DNA of 16,591 nucleotides from Legionellales bacterium UBA2469 (lineage in GTDB: Bacteria; Pseudomonadota; Gammaproteobacteria; Legionellales; Legionellaceae): assembly GCA_002342175.1 (NCBI GenBank), contig DDPL01000078.1, forward strand, positions 613-17,203, in the 5' to 3' direction. Position 1 is the first letter of the stretch; each line of letters opens with the position of its first letter. Positions 7,208-13,653 of this stretch are shown here, piece by piece. The notes beneath the pieces were generated by a model, which was given only the letters and a program-made list of their open reading frames with translations, had not been told where the DNA came from and did not search any database. Position numbers and translations under genes: made by a program.

Positions 7208-8689
7208 ATGCGACTAATTCATTTGTTTAAAGATTTTAAAGAGATATTTGGCGTGCTGGAGGGAGATATTTCAGGCGTAACCATTGACCCTAATCGATGT
7301 CAACAGGGTTTTTTGTATGTGGCGGCATGCAGCGAAACAGTGGATTCAAATCGTTTAGGCGAGCGATTGGATGGACGTGATTATATTAAATTGGCCATTC
7401 AAAATGGTGCGAGAGTAATTTTAACCACACCCGACGTGAAGTACGATAATCCATCAGTCCTTTTTCTTTATCATACTGAACCGCTGTATTTTTTAGGCTA
7501 TCTACTCAAAGAATTTTATCAATACGAATATCCATCAACCATTGCATTGGTGACAGGAACAGATGGAAAAACATCGACGGTTGATTTTACAAAAATGTTT
7601 TGGCATGAAATGGGCCTCACTGGAGCTTCGGTTGGAAATTTAGGAGGAATTAGTCATCTAAACAAACTTTATTGGGAGCCTCATTTTACATTAACTGTCC
7701 CTGATACACATGGCTTACATCATATGTTGCATCAAATGAAAAAAGACCATATCGAAAATGTCGCATGTGAAGCAACTTCACATGCATTATTTGAGCATCG
7801 TTTAACATCGCTTCCAGCTAAAATAGGTGTTTTTACCAATTTAACGCCTGAACATTTAAATTTCCATCAGACCATGGATGAATATTTTTCTGTAAAAATG
7901 CGTCTATTTAATGAAGTTTTACCTCGAGGTTCATGGGCCATTTTGAATGCCGATTGCAAATATTATGAACAGGCATCAAAAATTTGTCGTCAGAATGAAC
8001 ATCAAATTATTTCCTTTGGATATCAAGGAGAAACCATTCAATTAATGGAAAGTAAGTTAAATGAAAATGGTCAAACGCTGCAATTTAAAGTTGCAGATAA
8101 AATTTGGCAGCTACAATTCAACTTGCATGGTGAATTCCAGGTTTTCAATCTTATGGCAAGTATTGCTATATTAATGGCACAAGGATTTACAATCCATGAT
8201 ATTGCTCCTCTGGTTTCAAAATTAACTAGCGTTGAAGGTCGATTAAATTTCATAGGAAAGACACCGAAAGGCGGGCGGGTCGTGGTTGACTTTGCGCATA
8301 CTATTAAAGGTATTCAACAAGCAATATTGGCTTGTCGTTCATTCACATCTGGAAAGGTTTTTGTAATTATTGGACCTGCAGATGGCCGCTCGCTTAAAAA
8401 AAAATGTATCAGTATTGCTGAAATAGCCTCAAAATATGCTAATGTAGTTATAGTTACAGATGCACATGTTTTCAATGATACAGCTGAATACTTGCGTTCG
8501 TTATATGTAATTGATGCTGAAAACATTATTGAAATTCCAGGACGAAAAACAGCGATTGAATATGCTTGTGGCCAATTAAATCAAGATGATTGTTTGTTGA
8601 TTACCGGTTTGGGTCATGAAAAATTTTTAATGGTTGGAAATAAAAAAATTAAATATTCAGATGCAGATTTTTGTTCAAACTATCCTTAA
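7208..8689 (+). CDS. Divergent MurE-like Mur ligase (UDP-MurNAc-peptide ligase family)
   Basis: Mur ligases use ATP to add an amino acid to UDP-MurNAc peptides in the cytoplasm. All three domains are visible in 493 residues: an N-terminal UDP-substrate domain (GDISGVTIDPNRCQQGFLYVA), the ATP loop GTDGKTST (117-124), EATSH (188-192), TNLTPEHLNFH with H216 and H220, the lysine normally carbamylated (K230 in SVKMRLF), EGR and VDFAHT in the C-terminal part, and GLGHE near 470. Length and spacing match MurE closely. Two hallmarks differ: DNPR, which binds meso-diaminopimelate, is replaced by DAHV (418-421), and the usual GGDRD-like loop reads GPADGRSLKKK. It lies outside any cell-wall gene cluster in view, so it is more likely a paralogue with another substrate than the housekeeping enzyme. 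No strong ribosome binding site precedes the ATG. katG follows about 80 bases later on the same strand. Confidence 0.85.
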   Translation: MRLIHLFKDFKEIFGVLEGDISGVTIDPNRCQQGFLYVAACSETVDSNRLGERLDGRDYIKLAIQNGARVILTTPDVKYDNPSVLFLYHTEPLYFLGYLLKEFYQYEYPSTIALVTGTDGKTSTVDFTKMFWHEMGLTGASVGNLGGISHLNKLYWEPHFTLTVPDTHGLHHMLHQMKKDHIENVACEATSHALFEHRLTSLPAKIGVFTNLTPEHLNFHQTMDEYFSVKMRLFNEVLPRGSWAILNADCKYYEQASKICRQNEHQIISFGYQGETIQLMESKLNENGQTLQFKVADKIWQLQFNLHGEFQVFNLMASIAILMAQGFTIHDIAPLVSKLTSVEGRLNFIGKTPKGGRVVVDFAHTIKGIQQAILACRSFTSGKVFVIIGPADGRSLKKKCISIAEIASKYANVVIVTDAHVFNDTAEYLRSLYVIDAENIIEIPGRKTAIEYACGQLNQDDCLLITGLGHEKFLMVGNKKIKYSDADFCSNYP

Positions 8690-8758
8690 AAAGATGGTGC
8701 ATCATTAAAATTGAATCCATCAATCATGTAGTTAAATTTTTATAATTATATATAAAGC

Positions 8759-8764
8759 AAGGAG
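8759..8764 (+). promoter_or_regulatory. Ribosome binding site that sets the katG start
   Basis: AAGGAG stands eight bases before the ATG at 8773. The upstream in-frame GTG at 8764 overlaps this site and therefore cannot be the real start. Confidence 0.7.
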
Positions 8765-8772
8765 TGCTTTTC

Positions 8773-10968
8773 ATGAATAAGTTTATTGTTGCATTGCTAC
8801 TCATTCAACCTGTATTTGCTCAAGAAAAGCCAACAACCAATGAATATTGGTGGCCAAACAAACTCGATTTAAGCTCTTTACGACATCATGATGCCGATCC
8901 TCATGATAAAACATATCAATATGCCCAAAAGTTTAAATCTTTAGATTTAGATGCGCTTGTAAAAGATTTAAAACAATTAATGATTACTTCTCAAGACTGG
9001 TGGCCGGCCGACTATGGAACCTATGGGCCATTTTTTATTCGTATGACATGGCACAGTGCAGGAACTTATCGAACTGTTGATGGCCGAGGTGGAGCTGAAG
9101 GAGCTATGCAACGTTTTGCGCCATTAGATAGTTGGCCCGACAACACCAATTTAGATAAAGCACGTCGATTATTATGGCCCATCAAGCAAAAATATGGGGA
9201 TAAGATTTCTTGGTCGGATTTAATGGTATTAGCTGGAAATGTTGCAATGGAATCGATGGGTTTTCAAACCATTGGATTTGCAGGTGGACGTGTGGATGAA
9301 TGGGAACCTGAGCAAGTTAATTGGGGATACGAAAACACGTGGTTGGCTAGTCACAGGTATGATAAAAAAACAGGTGAATTACAAAAACCTTTAGCGGCAA
9401 CACAAATGGGGTTAATTTATGTGAACCCCGAAGGACCAAATGGAAATCCCGACCCATTAGCTGCTGCAAAACATATTCGTGAGACATTTAGACGAATGGC
9501 GATGAATGATGAAGAAACGGTTGCTTTAATTGCGGGTGGTCATGCTTTTGGAAAAGCACATGGTGCAGCTCCAGCATCCCAGCACGTCGGTCCAAATCCA
9601 GAGTCTTCGCCTATCGAACAACAAGGATTAGGCTGGAAAAATAATTATAAAACAGGAAAGGGGCCTGATACCATCACCAGTGGGCTAGAGGGTGCATGGA
9701 GTGTTACACCAACCTTATGGTCCAATAGTTATTTAGAAAATTTATATCAATTTAACTGGGTGAAAACAAAAAGCCCCTCAGGTGCTACACAATGGGTGCC
9801 TGATAATCCAAAAACGATGAATATGATACCAGATGCTTATGATAAGAATAAAAGACATGCCCCAATTATGTTTACAACTGACTTGGCTCTAAAATTTGAT
9901 CCAGCTTATCGAAAGATATCTGAGCGTTTTTTAAAACACCCAGAAGAACTTAAACGGGCTTATGCAAAAGCATGGTTTAAACTGATTCACCGAGACATGG
10001 GACCTCGCTCAAGATATTTAGGTTCATTAGTGCCAAAAGAAATTTTTATATGGCAAGACCCCGTTCCGGTTGTAAATTACGATATGGTGAATAATCTTGA
10101 TATTAATGAATTAAAATCAAGTATTGCGCAGTCAGGTATCAATAATGCTGAATTCATTAGAACAGCATGGGCAGCTGCTTCAATCTATCGTAAGACAGAT
10201 ATGAGGGGTGGTGCAAATGGGGCTCGTATTCGCTTAATTCCACAAAAAAACTGGGCTGTGAATAATCCCCAAGAATTGGATAAGGTGATAAAAAAACTTG
10301 AAGAAATTCAGATGCAGTTTAATCAAAAACAAACTACAAATAAAAAAATATCTTTATCGGATATGATAATACTTGCAGGGAATGTGGGTATTGAACAAGC
10401 GGCTAAAAATGCAGGTTTTTCTCTCGAAGTTCCTTTCTTGCCTGGGCGAACGGATGCGAGTCAAGAAATGACTGATGTCGAGTCTTTTGCAGTTTTAAAA
10501 CCGACAGCAGATGGCTTTAGAAATTATTATGAAAATAAGAATACCAGTTCACCAGAAGAAATGTTAATCGATAAAGCCAGCCAATTAAATTTATCGGTTC
10601 CTGAAATGACCGTACTAATTGGTGGAATGCGGGTATTGAATGCCAATTATGGGCAAAATTCACTTGGCGTTTTAACGAATCGTCCTGGCACCTTATCAAA
10701 TGACTTCTTTATTCATTTATTGGATATGTCTACTGAATGGCGTCCTACATCCCAAAAGGGTATTTATGAGGGGATTGATAGGCATTCCGGTCAGTTAAAA
10801 TGGAAAGCATCATCGGTTGATCTCCTTTTTGGCTCAAATTCAGAATTGCGTGCTGTTGCAGAATATTATGCACAAAATGATATGCAACAAACCTTTATCA
10901 AAGATTTTGTTCAAGCATGGACAAAGGTTATGAATACCGATCGTTTTGATGTGTTAGCTAGTCATTGA
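8773..10968 (+). CDS. katG: Catalase-peroxidase KatG with Sec signal peptide
   Basis: This bifunctional haem enzyme breaks down hydrogen peroxide by catalase and peroxidase reactions. From the ATG at 8773 it has 731 residues, the normal family length. The distal triad R90, W93, H94 ([13 protein letters not shown]), the Met-Tyr-Trp adduct needed for catalase activity (W93, Y216, M242), the proximal haem ligand H257 in [10 protein letters not shown], proximal W309 and the catalase-important arginine R414 (MGPRSRY) are all present. The C-terminal half is the usual second, haem-free peroxidase-like domain. Unlike cytosolic KatG proteins it starts with a short signal peptide ([16 protein letters not shown], cleavage before QEKP), so it should act in the periplasm; Legionella species are known to have two KatG enzymes, one of them reported as periplasmic. 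A likely task is defence against host or respiratory peroxide. I see no convincing promoter directly upstream, and co-transcription with the MurE-like gene is possible. Confidence 0.97.
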   Translation: MNKFIVALLLIQPVFAQEKPTTNEYWWPNKLDLSSLRHHDADPHDKTYQYAQKFKSLDLDALVKDLKQLMITSQDWWPADYGTYGPFFIRMTWHSAGTYRTVDGRGGAEGAMQRFAPLDSWPDNTNLDKARRLLWPIKQKYGDKISWSDLMVLAGNVAMESMGFQTIGFAGGRVDEWEPEQVNWGYENTWLASHRYDKKTGELQKPLAATQMGLIYVNPEGPNGNPDPLAAAKHIRETFRRMAMNDEETVALIAGGHAFGKAHGAAPASQHVGPNPESSPIEQQGLGWKNNYKTGKGPDTITSGLEGAWSVTPTLWSNSYLENLYQFNWVKTKSPSGATQWVPDNPKTMNMIPDAYDKNKRHAPIMFTTDLALKFDPAYRKISERFLKHPEELKRAYAKAWFKLIHRDMGPRSRYLGSLVPKEIFIWQDPVPVVNYDMVNNLDINELKSSIAQSGINNAEFIRTAWAAASIYRKTDMRGGANGARIRLIPQKNWAVNNPQELDKVIKKLEEIQMQFNQKQTTNKKISLSDMIILAGNVGIEQAAKNAGFSLEVPFLPGRTDASQEMTDVESFAVLKPTADGFRNYYENKNTSSPEEMLIDKASQLNLSVPEMTVLIGGMRVLNANYGQNSLGVLTNRPGTLSNDFFIHLLDMSTEWRPTSQKGIYEGIDRHSGQLKWKASSVDLLFGSNSELRAVAEYYAQNDMQQTFIKDFVQAWTKVMNTDRFDVLASH

Positions 10969-11002
10969 GGACTTGCTAACACATTTGAATGTTGTTTTTT
11001 TT
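10950..11002 (+). terminator. Intrinsic-terminator-like hairpin at the katG end
   Basis: TGTGTTAGC (10950-10958) pairs perfectly with GCTAACACA (10975-10983). Inside, after one mismatch, AGTC (10960-10963) pairs with GACT (10970-10973), leaving a six-base loop that contains the first base positions of the stop region. The katG stop codon at 10966-10968 lies within this hairpin. The long T run starts at 10995, about 12 bases after the stem, so termination may be less efficient than in a textbook case; the hairpin could also protect the mRNA end. Confidence 0.6.
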
Positions 11003-11017
11003 GTTTTTAAACTTATT

Positions 11018-11040
11018 AAATACATGACATGTATTTTTTT
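11018..11040 (+). terminator. AT-rich palindrome with T run, second terminator or operator
   Basis: AAATACATG (11018-11026) and CATGTATTT (11028-11036) are perfect arms around one base, followed by more T residues to 11040. As RNA it folds into an eight-pair stem with a GAC loop, weak because only one pair is G-C. As DNA it is a 19-bp near-perfect palindrome that could bind a dimeric regulator. The remaining gap (11041 to 11168) shows only tiny ORFs that I do not consider real. Confidence 0.4.
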
Positions 11041-11168
11041 GTGATGTACGAAATAATCAATGGAGAAAAAAACTACTGTTGAAGATAATAACCTTGTTGT
11101 TTTTTAAATCAATTTATCTTTTTATAGATTATTGTGTTTAAACAAAAAACTACAATAGAGGCATGACA

Positions 11169-11196
11169 TTGCAAAGCAATTGCATTTCGATATAAT
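11169..11196 (+). promoter_or_regulatory. Sigma70 promoter of the 699-residue protein gene
   Basis: TTGCAA (11169-11174) and a perfect TATAAT (11191-11196) are separated by 16 bases. Transcription would start near 11203, only about 11 bases before the ATG at 11214. No Shine-Dalgarno sequence is present in that short leader, so the message would be nearly leaderless. A small dyad ATTGC/GCAAT overlaps the -35 box. Confidence 0.65.
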
Positions 11197-11213
11197 GATG
11201 TTTTTTTCTACTT

Positions 11214-13313
11214 ATGCGCAAAGTTAATACATTATTTGAGTATTTACGACTCATTGAACCTTCAGAACATCCCTTTATTTTTGAACGAACCAAAAAACAA
11301 CAGGATATCGATGTTTATATTCATCAACTTGAGTTGACACCTCAAATTTATTATATCCATGATATTCCTTTTGAACGAATTGCTCATTCAATAGAAGTTT
11401 ATCCAACCCAAATGTTCAATAAAATTTTTAAAGAAGATGAATTTTCTTACTTTAAATATTCTTTATTAATAAAGAATAGTGTTTTTGATAAGGAACAGCG
11501 TATTGAAATATTGATGACCGAGCAAGGATTTATAGATGAAATCTATATTTACTCGAGTGATGAAGATGCAGAATTGGGTTACAAAGATCTGCCACAACAT
11601 GAGTTGGACGAAGTGGTCGTGTCTTCTGAAGAAATTATGCATTCTTTTTATCAAAAAGCACATCAAGCACAACGATCTTATACTCAGAAGCTTTGCATTA
11701 AATGGGATGAACAAGTCGCACAACTTCATAAAATGTTCTTCAATAATGAAGAGGGTAGTATTTTAGAAAAAATGTTTGAGTTTTATGAAACATTGTATGC
11801 ATTAAACCTTTTGTTGCCATCTGATTATCATTTGTTGCACCAGAAACTTACCCACATTCGACATTTAATGTTTACCCAACCCGCTGACGCAATTGACACA
11901 TCAAGCGAAAATATCATAGTATCTTTACAGGCAATTGATCAGATGCGAACAATTTCGGCTCAAACGCCACCAAAATCAGAACGTTTAAAAGATGGTAAGA
12001 TTGTTTTTCATCCGGATTATTTATCACAGATTTCACAAATCATCGCCTTATCAGAAGATGTGCTTAAATCATTATTTAGTTTAGAGGAACGTTTTCCAAT
12101 TGAACAATTTATTCATATAATCGATTATTGCCATGTCCAAATCCGTGTGAAAACAATCCTTTTGGATTTTTTAAAATCACAAGTTATTTTAAAAGATTAT
12201 TCTTTTTTTAAAACGACACTTGAATATTGTGGTCACCGCGCTCCCATGACGCTTTTAGATATGTTAATCAAACAGAATCGATTGGATGAATTAAAAGCAC
12301 TGATTCAATATATTAAGCCCACGTATCCAATGATTCACCAATTGGTCATCAATCTCATTCAAGATAATTATCTAGCAGGTTTTTTGATAATCAATCAATT
12401 GTATCCGATTGATTATTTACAACCTGGTCCTGATCGAAAACCCATAGCAAGCCTTGTTTTTAACCTTCCTTATGAGCACGAGATGCGCCAATACTTAATT
12501 AATGAACATCGACAATTTCGAACGATGAGTTTTTATCATCGATTTTTAAAACAACTCAAAAATTTACCATGGCATGATATCAAAGAGGATTTGGCACTGA
12601 TTCGACGTTTAATAGCAAAATCACAACAGCCTAGCAGTAGCTCTTTATCTATGTTTCAAGAAAATTATCATATTGAAATGGTATTGAAAGAAAAATTAGA
12701 ATTTCACAAGATCATACAAGAAGAACTAAAACATAAAATTATTCAGCATAAGTCAGTTGATAGTTCATTAACACAAGCCGTCATGACAATTGTGTTTACG
12801 CATGTAAAACAATTTAAAAAATTAGTCATGCTCGCGGAACCTCATGTCATTTTAACACTTTTTGATAGATTTATTGAAGCCTCTAAGAATTTAAATTTAT
12901 TACTAACAATAAGTAGTGAGTGGAAAGAGAACAAGCATGGTTTTGGTCCAGCAGCAAAACGTCAGTCAAAAAAAATCAATAATAAATTAAATGAATTATT
13001 AGAGAAAACAAAACGTGATTCTGATTTTATTACCCAAGAAATGAATCATCGATTAGGGGGCGTAAACAATGAATTATTATCCGATTTGTATGACCTTTTG
13101 GAATACTTAGAAGACTATAGCAATCTTAAAGAACCGGAAATGCTTGATAATCTTCAAAAGAATTTGAGCACAATAAGAATAAAATATGCTGGAATAAGTC
13201 AACAAGAAGACTTATTGGTCACTGAATACTTTTTTCTGCCATTCAATGAATTGCTGCATTCAATTGATTTAGAAATTAACGAATTAAATAACACACTCAA
13301 AGCAGTTTTTTGA
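11214..13313 (+). CDS. Unknown 699-residue helical protein, effector candidate
   Basis: I do not recognise this protein. It has no signal peptide or transmembrane segment. The N-terminal 130 residues look mixed alpha/beta (strand-like IDVYIHQLEL, EILMTEQGFIDEIYIY), the rest mostly helical. Around 343-390 the text APMTLLDMLIKQNRLDELKALIQYI resembles a degenerate ankyrin or similar helical-hairpin repeat. A polar serine run (474-477) separates this part from a C-terminal helical region with coiled-coil character (about 583-615, KKINNKLNELLEKT). The last residues (DLEINELNNTLKAVF) mix glutamate and hydrophobic residues, as in many Dot/Icm substrates. The ATG is chosen because a clear promoter ends just before it and no earlier in-frame start exists downstream of that promoter. 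The gene has its own promoter and terminator, so it is monocistronic. A secreted effector is a plausible guess only. Confidence 0.8.
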   Translation: MRKVNTLFEYLRLIEPSEHPFIFERTKKQQDIDVYIHQLELTPQIYYIHDIPFERIAHSIEVYPTQMFNKIFKEDEFSYFKYSLLIKNSVFDKEQRIEILMTEQGFIDEIYIYSSDEDAELGYKDLPQHELDEVVVSSEEIMHSFYQKAHQAQRSYTQKLCIKWDEQVAQLHKMFFNNEEGSILEKMFEFYETLYALNLLLPSDYHLLHQKLTHIRHLMFTQPADAIDTSSENIIVSLQAIDQMRTISAQTPPKSERLKDGKIVFHPDYLSQISQIIALSEDVLKSLFSLEERFPIEQFIHIIDYCHVQIRVKTILLDFLKSQVILKDYSFFKTTLEYCGHRAPMTLLDMLIKQNRLDELKALIQYIKPTYPMIHQLVINLIQDNYLAGFLIINQLYPIDYLQPGPDRKPIASLVFNLPYEHEMRQYLINEHRQFRTMSFYHRFLKQLKNLPWHDIKEDLALIRRLIAKSQQPSSSSLSMFQENYHIEMVLKEKLEFHKIIQEELKHKIIQHKSVDSSLTQAVMTIVFTHVKQFKKLVMLAEPHVILTLFDRFIEASKNLNLLLTISSEWKENKHGFGPAAKRQSKKINNKLNELLEKTKRDSDFITQEMNHRLGGVNNELLSDLYDLLEYLEDYSNLKEPEMLDNLQKNLSTIRIKYAGISQQEDLLVTEYFFLPFNELLHSIDLEINELNNTLKAVF

Positions 13314-13344
13314 GGTTGGTCGATAACAATAAAATTTTAATATG

Positions 13345-13389
13345 TCGATTGCTCACATTTAAATTATTTATGAGAGCAATCGATTTTAA
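13345..13389. terminator. Strong hairpin terminator after the 699-residue protein gene
   Basis: TCGATTGCTC (13345-13354) and GAGCAATCGA (13374-13383) are perfect 10-bp arms around a 19-base AT-rich loop. The right arm is followed by TTTTAATTTT. The left side has AAAATTTTAA, so the element could also stop transcription arriving from the right. Confidence 0.7.
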
Positions 13390-13420
13390 TTTTAGGTTCT
13401 AAGAAAGAAAAGTTTTGTTA

Positions 13421-13621
13421 ATGGATATTAATAATTCTTGCGTTGTTACGCTTCCTGACGAGGTGCTTACATATGTAACTAAATGTAATTCAATAGTTAC
13501 GATTGAAAATCTTCACTTCTTCAAATGGCATGAATTTATCATTAAACCAATTGCGACATTTTCATGGAGTTACAACATTTTCTTTGATACGTGTATTTAT
13601 AGCGAGCTTTATGAGCTATAA
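13421..13621 (+). CDS. Small ORF with F-box-like start, possible 5' part of the ankyrin gene
   Basis: A 66-codon frame starts at ATG 13421 with a weak purine-rich AAGAAAG upstream (a TTG at 13415 is an alternative start). The peptide contains TLPDEVLTYVT followed by ENLHFFKWHEFI, which resembles the opening of an F-box (LPxExL, later K-W), although the leucine pattern between is poor. F-box plus ankyrin repeats is a known effector architecture in Legionella (AnkB), and a large ankyrin-like gene begins 33 bases downstream in another frame. Twelve sense codons precede its ATG, and one missing base near 13612-13615 would fuse the two frames into one protein. It may therefore be the broken or misread N-terminus of that gene, an independent small protein, or chance. 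Confidence 0.4.
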   Translation: MDINNSCVVTLPDEVLTYVTKCNSIVTIENLHFFKWHEFIIKPIATFSWSYNIFFDTCIYSELYEL

Positions 13622-13653
13622 TTACCCATATAGAACTGAATTTTGGATTACAG

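Noticed and set aside
8764..8772. GTG start adding three residues to KatG
   Set aside because: The GTG overlaps the AAGGAG ribosome binding site, which is ideally spaced for the ATG at 8773.
11060..11107. 15-codon ORF in the gap between katG and the 699-residue protein gene
   Set aside because: It is too short, has no ribosome binding site or promoter at a fitting distance, and cannot be told from chance.
13600..13621. Programmed -1 frameshift joining the F-box-like ORF to the ankyrin-like gene
   Set aside because: No X-XXY-YYZ slippery heptamer occurs in the overlap, and I see no strong downstream structure.
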